A stretch of DNA of 64,000 nt from Zizania palustris (taxonomy: Eukaryota > Streptophyta > Magnoliopsida > Poales > Poaceae). The position numbers and the translations under genes are program-made. A model generated the notes under the pieces. It saw only the letters and a program-made list of their open reading frames with translations, was not told the DNA's origin and did no database searches. The DNA is taken from NCBI GenBank assembly GCA_019279435.1, contig JAAALK010000080.1, forward strand, positions 32,084,778-32,148,777, read 5' to 3'. The stretch's first letter is position 1; each line of letters opens with the position of its first letter. Of the stretch, positions 11,146 through 21,102 are shown in pieces.

Positions 11146-12270
11146 CCCTCGGCTGCCACCGAGTCCAGCCCGCACGCCAATTCGTACTCAGACCGAAAAA
11201 AGCGCCCGCGACACCCCTTTTAATGCCACACTGCCACCCTCGCTCCAGCCACCGCTCGCCGTCGCCGGAGTCCTCCCCCGTCCTCGGCGACCACACCATC
11301 AACGACGAGACCCACTAGAACACCGACGCTGACGAGGACCCGAACACCTCCGCCGCCTCCCGCTCGTCACCGGCCACAACCCGATGACCTCAGACCTCTG
11401 CGGTGGTATCATCTTGTTCCCCTCGTCGTCCCCTTTTCATTCCTAGGCTCGGATAGGACCGCCGTCGCTCGTCGTGGACGCTGGCCCGCTCGTCGTCGCC
11501 GGAGAAGACGACTGGCATGAGTACAGTACCCGTGCCATGTCGGATTCAATCGCGACCGTGCGATCTTGATCTGACGGCGATGATTAAATCAATCCCTCGA
11601 TTTAATCTGGCCCGTCCGATATCGGCGAAATGTTATGTTTTAATCCCGTGTGTTCGTTAATACTTAAAACTTATATTGAATCTGGCCCGTCGGATCGCAG
11701 CGAAGGGGTACATTTTAATCTTAATCGTTCGTTAATATTTAAAACCTGCATTTAATCTGAGCCATCCATCGCGTACCAGTTCGGCGTTTTAATCGTGGTC
11801 GTCCGCGTCCACTTAATGCCCCCGCCTTGCCCGTGGCCGCTTGATCGCGATCCAACGACGATCCGTGATCCGGCGCACGAGCACAGTGCATGGGTTCATG
11901 GTGGAATCGGTTCACCGTGGACCGACGACTGTTTTTGATTTAAATTAAATTCCGGAAATGGTTTTAAACTTTAAAAATTCATATCTTGCTCATTTTAACT
12001 CCAAATTTAACCAATTCAATTCCAGAAAATTTATAATTTTATTTTCTACATGATTATGCAATAAAAACAGTAGGTTTACTTTGAGCATTTTATTTTTATT
12101 TAATAGAGTATTTAAAAACCCTTTTGGGTAAATTCATAATTCTTTTAGAAAAATCCATAACTCCATAAAATTGCCTTAAAAATTTAAATAATAATTTCAG
12201 AATAGTTCATGACTTCACTTCAAGTATTTTAGCCCAATCAAAACCTTTATGTCTGTTATGTGATTTTAGA

Positions 12271-12561
12271 ATGTTTATTGAATGTAATGTTTATTATGTG
12301 TGTCGAGAAGACTACGACGCCGCCGAGGAGCCGGAATACTACCCGAAAGTTCCCCCGCCGCCTTTCACTGAACAAGGCAAGTCACCAAACCAATATTTTG
12401 AGCATATTGAACCTAGTTTTCTTAAATTATCGCTAAAACACATAGGTTATACATGCATTAGTCAAATGAAAGCCTTACATTATATTTATTTAGATCCCGA
12501 CCTTGAAGTGCAAACCCAAGCCATGCTATCTAGCCTAAACTCCTTGTCACCATATTATTAG
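12271..12561 (+). other. ORF inside the G1 LTR, unknown product
   Basis: A 96-codon open frame downstream of the LTR TATA box. It has a GC-rich acidic core (REDYDAAEEPEYYPKVPPPP) between AT-rich ends. The matching place in the third copy (43693-43947) is also open for 84 codons and keeps the core, but a one-base change near LDP shifts its end. I recognise no domain. It would lie in the untranslated leader of the full-length transcript. Confidence 0.35.
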
Positions 12562-14395
12562 TACTATTAGATAGTGTACAATGTATTAACACAATTACTA
12601 TAAGTTAAAAATGAGTCGTAGCAATTTGGATTCTACTATATGGTCCCCGTTAATCTTATCTCTAGAATTCAGTTGGTGGTAGAGTTTTGGGTTAAGTGTG
12701 TATGCATGGTGGGTTCTGGGTGCAAGCTAGGGCATTGGTCGGTGCACCCGGGGCACTATAAGGACCGGTCTGCGGGATCCGTTGCAATACATTTCTGTAC
12801 TAACCACAAGTCTAGTGGGTAAGTCCTAACTAAGGTATGGAGTGTTCCAACTCAAGGCACCACTTGGAGATGGGTCAAGCAGCACCTGCGGGTGGCTTGT
12901 ACCGACGTGGCGCAAAAGGGGGTGCGACGTTAGCCCGGAGTGGCCGGGCGCGCCGACAAAACTTAGAGCGGGTGATTATCGGATTGGAGCATTTCATGCT
13001 GAGGTTTTAGCATTAGTTCCCGTGGTATGAGTCATCTCATTACACTTTGGTGTTTGGGATGAGTGCGTGCCTTGTGGATATAGTGGTACACCTATAATCA
13101 GAGTTTAAATCTTCTCGAAAAGTCAAGCCAACGGTCAAGGGCGGGTTGCGTGACTACTTGCAGTTAGTTTACATTTATGAGTGTTGCATGATGACTTGGC
13201 ATGTAAGTACTGTTGAGCGAGGAGGGAAAACATACTCCTCGAGTTAGATGATATTGTATTGTGCATGTTTATTATTCCACATGATTAAATTTGACTACAC
13301 TAACTGCTACAACTGAAAAATGTACTTTTTCACACTTTTAGCCATTATCATTCCTTTGTTGTTATCCTGAATTATTATTGCATTCTCGGTGGCTTGTTAA
13401 GTGCTTCTGTACTCATACCCATTGGACAAACACTTCAGAGGCTGCCTACTACAAGAAAGATGGTCTGGAGTAGCGACCCAGTCAAGAAGAAGATCCCGAA
13501 GGAGACATTCGTCATGCTGTTTATTTTCATAGTTTCTTTTATTTTTACACTTATGTAATAATGTGGTCTGCGAACCACGAATGTTTGCCCGTATGTACGT
13601 TGTCGCATGATGAACCTCTTGTTATTATTGTTTTTCTATGGAAATTCAATAATGTTCCGATTTGGTAAATCAGGGCATCACATATATGCACTTGTCTCAT
13701 TTAACTAGTTACCAAAAAATTTATTGTAATAATACTTTTCAAGACAATATTATGAGAAGTACATCACACCTCATATACACCAACATACCACCCAGATTCA
13801 ACTAACAACAGTGGGAAACACAACAATCCAATTGCAGTGCATGAATCCATATATATACAGTGCTATTTAATTACTGGTTTTAGCTAATTTCTTCGAGATA
13901 ATGAGTTAGACGTTGGCACAATATGTGCCTTTCATTTCAACATAAACAATGGAGCACTTGAGGTAACTATGTGTATGATATAAATTGTTATTTCTCACAT
14001 TCGAACATTATGGAACTTTATTTTAGCCAATTTCTTCGAGATAATGAGTTGGAAGTTAGTATATGTGATATTAATTTGATTCTAAAACTTATGTGATGAA
14101 TTGTATAGTATGTGGTGTTATGTGATGAAACTTCTATGATGTGTTTGCAATGTTCGGTGTTGGCTATCAAACCCTGACTTTGATTTAGGATGCAACCTAA
14201 AAATAATAATTTTTTTAATATGACCATACTATTAGTGACGAATCTAAATAATCACCCATCACTAAAGGTTCCTTTAGTGACGGGTGGATATTATCACCCG
14301 TTATTAAAGGGTGACCCTGGGTGACCCTTTAGTGATGGATGCATATCAATCAATAATGACCTAGCTTCACTGACATGATAAAAATGACAGGAGAG

Positions 14396-14860
14396 ATACT
14401 CGTATTACTTTGAAGAAATTAGAGTGCTCAAAGCAAGCCATCGCTTTGGATACATTAGCATGGAATAACATCATAGGATTCTTATCCTATTGTGTTGGCC
14501 TTCGGGATCAAAGTGATGATTAATATGCATGAGAGGTGAAATTCTTGGATTTATGAAAGATGAACAACGACGAAAGAATCGCCAATGGTGTTTTCATTAA
14601 TCAAGAACAAAAGTTGGGGACTCAAAGATGATCATATACCGTGCTAGTCTCAACCATAAATGATACCGACCAACGATTGACGAATGTTTCTTATAGGACT
14701 CTGTCAGCACCTATGAGAAATCAAAGTCTTTGGGTTATGGGGGGAGTATGGTCGCATGGCTGAAACTTAAAGGAATTGATGGAAGGGCACCACCAACCGT
14801 GGAGCCTTTGGCTTAATTTGATTCAACAAGGAGAAACTTACCAGGTCCATACATAGCAAA

Positions 14861-14898
<38 letters not shown>

Positions 14899-14944
14899 GG
14901 TGGTGCATGGTTGTTCTTAGTTGGTGGAGCAATTTGTGTGCTTA
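14396..14944 (+). pseudogene. 18S rRNA gene fragment inside the CACTA element
   Basis: Strong match to the central part of plant nuclear 18S rRNA, sense on the plus strand. Examples are TTAGAGTGCTCAAAGCAAGC, TTGGCCTTCGGGATC, GAGGTGAAATTCTTGGATTT, GAGAAATCAAAGTCTTTGGG, GGGGAGTATGGTCGCA and TTCTATGGGTGGTGGTGCAT. A segment of about 35 nt is missing before GAGGTGAAATTC and scattered substitutions are present, so it is a diverged pseudogene, not a functional rDNA unit. It lies just inside the right CACTA terminus, between subterminal repeats (14225-14345) and the end (14995), so it was probably captured by the element or inserted into it. Confidence 0.9.
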
Positions 14945-14995
14945 AACACTAATAGAGATTATTACTTGTCACTAATAAGATTTTCTATGGTAGTG

Positions 14996-15356
14996 ACACT
15001 GAGAGAGTAACTTAATAAGATCATAAGATAATAATGCATGCCTTTCTAGATAATAGACATAGTACTTAATAGAATACATGGAGATACTAACATAATATGT
15101 CCTTAGAAGATCCAAATACAATAAAACTAGTATTACCAAGCGTTTATGCTCTCCACTCCTTTTGTGTTGATAGTAACTATTGACTTATTTTCGTGTTATT
15201 GACAATCATTCTCTTTCATTCACATGTATTCTAGTTTTGTTTCTATCTCCATAATCCTTCTATCATCATATGGTGGTCTACCATGTCAATCCTTCTAGTG
15301 AATATACACATTATAGGATATTTGTTTGAGCAATCATTTAATTCAACAAATGTATT
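14996..15356. repeat. AT-rich local repeat, unit 3 right part (first copy)
   Basis: Continues the unit interrupted at 6433 (ACACTGAGAGAGTAACTTAATAAGATC...). It carries the CATTCTCTTTCATTCACATG phrase and ends in GTATT, the target site of the G2 LTR. It is nearly identical to 46066-46333. Confidence 0.75.
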
Positions 15357-15650
15357 TGTTGATAGCAAAAAATGGCATCAATGATTAGGATTGTCAAAAT
15401 ATCAATTTTGGTAATTTAGGCAAAAAATACACATGTCCCGGGTCAGGCCGAAGCCCTACAGGGCCGAAGGACCATTGGGCTATGGGCTCCGGAAGCTTCC
15501 AGCTAGCCCATGGCCTTCGGCCAGGAGGCCTTCGGAGGCCCACCCCGCCGAATCTTCGGCCCTAGGAGCAGGCTTCAGCAGGCTTGGCCGAAGGCCCACT
15601 TCGGGTAGAGATAGAGTTGGACCTGATTCCGGCTAAGTGTTTATCTCTAT
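15357..15650 (+). mobile_element. First 294 bp of a G2 LTR, truncated
   Basis: Starts TGTTGATAGC directly after GTATT, as in the complete copy at 46334, and has the same GGCCGAAGG/CTTCGG-rich interior. It stops at TCTAT (15646-15650), where the sequence switches to the end of a G1 LTR. This is a duplication breakpoint, not a natural LTR end. Confidence 0.85.
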
Positions 15651-15693
15651 GGAAATTCAATAATGTTCTGATTTGGTAAATCGGGGCATCACA
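15646..15693 (+). repeat. Last 48 bp of a G1 5' LTR
   Basis: TCTATGGAAATTCAATAATG to GGGGCATCACA, identical in order to the ends of the solo LTR (13635-13682) and of the third copy (45076-45123). The remaining 3.27 kb of this 5' LTR are absent. Confidence 0.85.
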
Positions 15694-15696
15694 GGA

Positions 15697-15714
15697 TGGT
15701 ATCAGAGCCGACTT
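15697..15714 (+). promoter_or_regulatory. Primer binding site, G1 gypsy
   Basis: TGGTATCAGAGCCGACTT, three bases after the LTR end. It is complementary to the 3' end of initiator methionine tRNA, the usual primer for plant LTR retrotransposons. Confidence 0.85.
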
Positions 15715-15832
15715 GACTGTAGGAAGCCAAACGGACCAGCCTAACGCTTAGTTTTGTTAAAATCTATTTCGTGAAAACCTACTTCATCACTTTGTTCCTC
15801 CCCTTACTCTTTTCAACTTGTTGTTTTTGTAG

Positions 15833-16615
15833 ATGCCTGTCCACCACATCCACAGCTTCTGCTGCCACTTAGAGGGATTCATCTAGGAGCTCCGGATGAT
15901 GGTGACTTTTCTTGGTTTCACCTTCGAGCCCGAGTTCCATGGAGCCTACATGGAGGAGTTCGTAGGACCTTGTGACGTATCCGTCACAATTCACGGGTCC
16001 GGCGACCACCTGCCATTCTTCACGGCAACAATTGGGGGCTCGACCTTCGACATCGCGTGCCAGCGCGCCGCCCTCCAGGCCCTCATGGAGCTGAGGATGA
16101 TCTACGACGATCGTCTTCGGGACTCATCCTTCCGGCTTGTACCGATGCGTACTCCCAGCACCCACCGCAGCATCTACGTCGGGGCCCACTCCGACCGTGA
16201 TCCGGTCATGGCCCGGCAGACACGTCGTCTCTAGGCCATGGACGATCTCCATACCGAGGCCATGCTCGACGCCGAGGAGCACCACGAGGCGGTCGAGTTC
16301 CTTCGTCAGGAGATGAAGGACTTGATCCAACAGAACGGCGAGCTACAGCGCAAGATCATACAGCTGCAGAAGGACATCGCAGAGATGCTTCCCCTCGACC
16401 CGAGGAGGAAGAAGCCCATCCGTGAGCCCACCCCTCGCCCAAAGAGGATCACGCCGCCGCTCGAGCCCACCGAACCATCTAGATCCAGCGCCACTGCATC
16501 GCGCCCCGCCATCATCGCCGACCCCATCATCGAGAACTTCATCGAGCCTACCGTCCCTCAGGACCCTATGGTTCCGAGAGTACGGATACTACCTCGGATG
16601 ACGAGTAGACGATAG
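15833..16615 (+). pseudogene. ORF upstream of gag in G1 gypsy, with coiled coil
   Basis: A single reading frame from the ATG at 15833 to a stop at 16613-16615, about 260 codons, broken by TAG at about 15884 and at 16232-16234. The N-terminal half includes MVTFLGFTFEPEFHGAYMEE and DVSVTIHGSGDH. The second half has a heptad-rich segment (EAVEFLRQEMKDLIQQNGEL, then QRKIIQLQKDIAEML) predicted as coiled coil, then a basic, proline-rich tail. It is not Gag, since Gag starts at 16809. Its function is unknown to me. The start lies just after TTTTTGTAG, which could be a splice acceptor. It may be an accessory protein of this gypsy lineage. Confidence 0.6.
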
Positions 16616-16808
16616 ATCTCGTTGATTGTTTTACATTTCATGATTATGGTACCATCCGCAACCACTTTGTGTTGCGGGTGGCATAAAATAAGAACTTTAA
16701 TGTAACGAACATTTTCGTACCACTTATATATAAGCCCCTCTGGGCTATTTTTGGATAAAGTTATTTTTAAAGTCTTTCTCTTATATAAAGTATTGTTGTA
16801 CTCAGAAT

Positions 16809-17870
16809 ATGGCTGACAACTAGAACACCGGTTCCAACAGTGGAGAAGGGGCGACCAATGGCCTGCCCGGAAGTGTTGTGCCCAACTGGGGTGCAACGGG
16901 CCAACGCCAAACTGGGCTGCCATCCGCCAACCATCCCACCTTGGCAGAGATGATGGCGAACCAAAACCAGTTGATCACTGCCCTCTTGACGCAAATGCAG
17001 CACCAACAGGCTTAGTTGGACCGGCTGCAACAGCAGAACATGGAGCCGATCCCTCGTCCACCAGCCCCTGCTCCCGTGCCTCAATTCTCAGAGTTTTTGC
17101 ACGTGAGACCCCCAATCTTCTCCAGCACGACGAACCCTATGGAGGCCGGTGATTGGCTCCGGACCATTGGGAAGAAGTTGGACCTCCTCCCGTGCTACGA
17201 CTGGGAGCGAGTGGCGTTCACCACCCACCAGCTCCAGTGACCCGCCGCAGAGTGGTGGGACAACTACCGTGAGTCCCAGCCAGAGGGCCACGAGGTGACT
17301 TGGGCAGAGTTCACCATCGCCTTCCGTGCCGCTCACGTCCCCGCCGGAGTCATCGCCGTCAAACAGCAGGAGTTCCGGGACCTGCAATAGGGAAGGAGGA
17401 CCGTCATGGAGTACCTCCATGAGTTCAACCGTCTGGCCCGCTACGCGCTAGAAGAAGTGCGGACGGATGCTTTCCGCTAGGCTAAGTTCCTCTGGGGACT
17501 AAAGGATGAGCTCTCTATCCAGCTCGTCGCCACCGACTACGCCGACTTCCAGCGGTTGGTGAACAAGGCGCTCATCCAAGAGACTGAGCAGAACAAGATG
17601 GACCTCAAGAAAAGGAAGATGATAGCGTTCAAGCATCATCAAGGGAACCCCCAGAGGCCCCGCTTCGTCCCTCCGCCACCGACACCCGCCTACCAGGCCG
17701 CCACATGCTGCTAGTGGCTTGAATGCCAGGAATCCTCGCCCCGCTCCACCAGCTCCGGCCGCTCCACCAGCGCCCGCCGCCAAAGCCCCGATAATGAGGG
17801 ACCGCAACGACAAGCCGATCGTCTGCTTCAACTGCCGGAAGTAAGCGCACTACTCCCACCAGTGTACTCA
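16809..17870 (+). pseudogene. G1 gypsy gag, with stops
   Basis: Opens MADN and then hits a TAG. Further on it encodes a Gln-rich segment, then the capsid domain: FSEFLHVRPPIFSSTTNPME, WLRTIGKKLDLL, AAEWWDNYRES, VMEYLHEFNRLARYA. Next come a basic linker and a zinc knuckle CFNCRK-x-AHYSHQC with the residue after Lys replaced by a stop. At least six in-frame stops are visible, mostly TAG where CAG is expected. A frame change lies near 17700, since the protease is in another frame. It would form the virus-like particle core. This copy cannot make it. Confidence 0.8.
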
Positions 17871-20419
17871 CCCAATGAAGCCCCAAGGCGCGGCGCCCAA
17901 TCAAGCGGTTCGTGCCCGCGTCAACCATATCAGTGCGGAGGAAGCTCAGGAGGCCCCCGAAGTCGTACTCAGTATGTTCACATCAAATTCCATACCTGCA
18001 ATAGTGTTTGATTCTGGGGCAACACATTCCTTCATATCAGAAGGCTTTGTGAAAACAAATAACTTGGAAGTACTCCCTCTGCCCACCCCCATGATGATCG
18101 CCACCCCTGGCAAGAAGACCCTAGCTAATCTGTTCAGCCCAAGGGTAAGGATAGAAATTCAAGGGGTGTTATTCTGGGCTGAGCCAGTTCTTATCGAATG
18201 CACCAGACTCGACCTCATCCTAGGCATGGACTGGTTGATGAAGCACAAGGGAGTAATAGACTGTGCTAGCAAGTTCGTCATCGTGACCGAGATCCGGAGT
18301 TTTCTAGGATTGGCCGGATATTACCGCCGGTTCATCGAGAACTTCTCAAAGATAGCCAAGCCCATGACCAGACTGTTGCAGAAGGAAGTAAAGTTCGAAT
18401 GGACTCCAGATTGTGAAGAATGCTTTCAGACCCTTAAGAAAAAGCTCGTGTCAGCCCCGATTCTGACCCTGCCATACATCTGGAAGGACTTCCACGTCTT
18501 TTGTGATGCAATTCGCCAAGGGTTGGGATGTGTCCTAATGCAAGACGGGAAGGTGATATCCTATGCCTCTCGTTAGCTGAGGCCGCATGAGCTAAATTAC
18601 CCGACCCATGACCTGGAATTGGCAGTCGTGGTTCACGCCTTGAAGATATGGACACTCTATCTTGTGGGTAATCAGTGTGAGGTCTTCACCGACCACAAGA
18701 GCCTCAAGTACATATTCACCCAATCGAACCTGAACCTCAGACAAAGAAGGTGGTTGGAGCTGATCAAGGATTATGACTTGGGCATCCACTATCATCCGGG
18801 CAAGGCAAACGTAGTGGTAGATGCCCTAAGCCGAAAAGGGTACTGTAATGCCCTCATGGTGCAAGACCAGGCCCCGTTTTTATACAAAGAAATGGAAAGG
18901 TTGAATCTAGGGATCACCACCAAAGCGTATCTCGCCGCCCTAGAGGCCAGACCTGTCTTAATGGACTAGATCCATGAGACATAGAAGGAAGACCCCGATA
19001 TCTTAGAAATCCAGAAGAATATGAGGAAGGGTAAAGCCCTAGGGTTCTCCGAGGATGAGAATGGTACAGTCTGGTTTGGAAACCAGATATGCGTGCCTGA
19101 CAAGCCAGAGTTGAAGGCCCTCATCCTTCAAGAGGCCCATGAGACTCTATACTCCATACATCCCGGGAGTACAAAGATGTACCGAGACCTAAAGGAGAGA
19201 TATTGGTGGGTCAGCATGAAGAGGGAAATAGATGAGTATGTGGCCAAGTGCTACACATGCCGGCGAGTCAAGGCAGAGCACCAGAGACCTGCCGGACTAT
19301 TGCAACCCCTCAAGGTCCTCGAATGGAAGTGGGAAGAAGTAGGGATGGACTTCATCACCAGATTTCCAAGGACCCAAGCCGGTCATGACTCTATCTGGGT
19401 GATCATTGATCGACTCACCAAGGTGGGTCATTTCATCCCTGTCAAGATGACATACAACGTCGCTAGATTGGCTGAGTTATACATGACCCGGATCGTGTGC
19501 CTACACGGAGTTCCAAAGAAGATCGTATCCAACCGAGGGAGTCAGTTCACCTCCAAGTTCTAGAAGAATCTTCAAGAGGAACTCGGTACCCGGCTGAACT
19601 TTAGTACCGCCTATCATCCACAGACCGATGGTCAGACCAAAAGGGTGAACCAAGTATTGGAAGATATGCTTAGAGCATGCGCTCTAGACTTTGGCGGAAT
19701 GTGGGATAGGAACTTGCCTTATGCGGAGTTCTCCTACAACAACAGCTATCAAGTCAGCCCACAGATGTCCCCGTTTGAGGCACTTTAAGGGCGTAAGTGC
19801 AGAACGCCGTTACTCTTGGATCAGACCGGAGAGTCACAACTATTCAGTACAAATATTTTACGAGAAGCAGAAGAGAAGGTTAAGGTCATCAGGGACAGAT
19901 TAAAAATAGCCCAGTCTTGACAGAAGAGCTATGCCGATAACCGATGAAGAGATCTGACCTTTGAGGAAGGCGACTATGTCTACCTCCGAGTCACTCCCCT
20001 CCGTGGCACCCAAAGGTTCAACATGAGAGGAAAGTTAGCCCCCTGTTATGTCGGACCCTTTCAGATCCTCCGACGGCAAGGAGAGGTGGCATATCAGTTG
20101 GAGCTACCACCATCGTTGGTAGGAGTCCATGATGTGTTCCACGTCTCTCAGCTAAAGAAATGTCTCCGCGTACCCACCGAGTAAGCCGACCTCCAACAGC
20201 TCAACGTCCAAGAAGACTTGACCTACATCGAGAAACTTGTCCGGATTCTAGAAGTCAAGGAAAGAGTAACTAGAAGCCGTGTGGTCCGCTTCTGTAAGGT
20301 TCAGTGGGACAACCACCCCGTCGAAGAAGCCACCTGGGAAAAAAGAGGACGAGCTAAAGGCCCAATACCCCGAGCTATTCGAGAAACTTTCTGAATCTCG
20401 AGGACGAGATTCTTTGTAA
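17871..20419 (+). pseudogene. G1 gypsy pol, internally deleted (copy 2)
   Basis: Order: aspartic protease (FDSGATHSFI at about 18010, then LGMDWLMKHKG); an abrupt jump from CASKF to VTEIRSFLGLAGYYRRF at about 18275; RNase H (FHVFCDA, EVFTDHKSL, ANVVVDALSRK); integrase with an HHCC finger (H-x7-H ... CYTCRR) and a catalytic core (MDFITR; NRG where DRG is expected; QTKRVNQ where the catalytic Glu is expected); then a C-terminal chromodomain-like tail (VQWDNHPVEEATWE). The RT fingers and palm, including the YxDD box, are missing. Stops occur at about 18574, 18967, 19561, 19786 and 20182. It ends SRGRDSL-stop just before the PPT. The chromodomain places it among chromoviruses, perhaps Tekay-like. 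It is non-functional. Confidence 0.9.
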
Positions 20420-20431
20420 GGGGGATAGGTT
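20418..20431 (+). promoter_or_regulatory. Polypurine tract, G1 gypsy
   Basis: AAGGGGGATAGG directly before the 3' LTR. The matching tract in the third copy is at 32165-32178. It primes plus-strand synthesis. Confidence 0.8.
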
Positions 20432-21102
20432 TGTAACACCCCAAATTTTCAAAGAAATAAAAATATCTTTATTATATTTTTCTGAAAAAGATTATTTGAA
20501 ATTCCCTTAAGGACATTTATACCCAAATAAACTAAAACCTGGAGGAGATGTCCAAACTAGAGGCTAAGAAAATTTGTATGTGATCCCAAGGCCAAGACAT
20601 ATTTTTGAGAATTTTTACAAATTTTTATCACCCTTGGAAGCAACCCAAACATTTTAAACCAATTTCAACAATTAAATTTATTCAGAAAAGAATTTAAACA
20701 GTAACGGCCCCATTCCCCCTCTTCTCCCTCAACTAGCCGGCCCAACCCACTCCCTCCCCGTGCCCCTCACTGACAAATGAACCCCACTAGTCAGCGACCC
20801 CCTTTCCCTCCACGCGCGCGCTCGACACCGCGGCCCCACCTGTTGGCGCCAACTCCCCCTCTCGGTCGAGCCTGACCCCACCGGTCAGTCCCGCCCATTG
20901 CCGCGTCCGTGCCCCCACGCCCCACTGACGGTGGCCCCCACCTGTCAGACCCATCGTCCACCTCGCGCTCCCCCCAAATCCCGCCGGCCGACGACCTCGC
21001 TCTGCGATCCGCTCATGTCGGCCCCCTCCCATTAAATTGGCGCCACATAATTGTTCCCCGAGGCTCGCCGGTCGTTTCCTCTGTTTAAACCCTCGTGTTT
21101 AC
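20432..21102 (+). repeat. G1 3' LTR, first 671 bp (copy 2)
   Basis: Begins TGTAACACCCC and aligns to the start of the solo LTR and to 32179-32850. It is cut at CTCGTGTTTAC by the copia LTR at 21103. The rest of the LTR is not found beyond the copia pieces, which are followed instead by G1 pol. Confidence 0.88.

Larger units (their letters stand above)
10364..13682 (+). mobile_element. Solo LTR of gypsy family G1
   Basis: A 3319-bp LTR running from TGTAACACCCC to GGGCATCACA with no internal region. It is flanked by exact TATAT duplications at 10359-10363 and 13683-13687. It matches the 3' LTRs of the G1 elements at 20432 and 32179; the latter, with its insertion removed, is 3318 bp. Solo LTRs arise by recombination between the two LTRs of one element. 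In its first part, this copy differs from the two 3' LTRs at sites where they agree with each other (for example ACAAACGGACC against ACAAATGAACC), consistent with derivation from the 5' LTR. Confidence 0.9.
6434..14995. mobile_element. Decayed CACTA (En/Spm) DNA transposon with nested solo LTR
   Basis: The left end is CACTACTACCATAGAAA. The right end is TTTTCTATGGTAGTG, the inverse of a CACTACCATAGAAAA terminus. Subterminal repeats of the TTTAGTGACGGGTGG / CCCATCACTAAAG type, in both orientations, lie at 6460-6690 and 14225-14345, as is usual for CACTA ends. Outside the ends the flanks rejoin as the AT-rich unit (AAATA / ACACTGAGAG), so the element inserted into unit 3. The 3-bp target duplication is no longer exact (ATA/ACA). 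Without the nested 3.3-kb LTR the element is about 5.2 kb. Internal genes are degenerate and no transposase is recognisable. It also carries an 18S rRNA fragment. Confidence 0.82.

Noticed and set aside
10694..11332. Open frames up to 193 codons on both strands in the GC-rich LTR part (also 20787-21032 and 32526-33331)
   Set aside because: They lie in the GC-rich promoter part of the G1 LTR, overlap on both strands, are Pro/Arg-rich and are not kept equally open in all copies.
14396..14944. Functional rRNA gene
   Set aside because: Only a diverged internal fragment with deletions, lacking the ends of 18S and any ITS or promoter.
15433..15636. Arg/Pro-rich frame repeated at 46410-46613 and 59817-60023
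   Set aside because: Part of the G2 LTR upstream of its TATA box. The repetition reflects LTR copies, not a gene.
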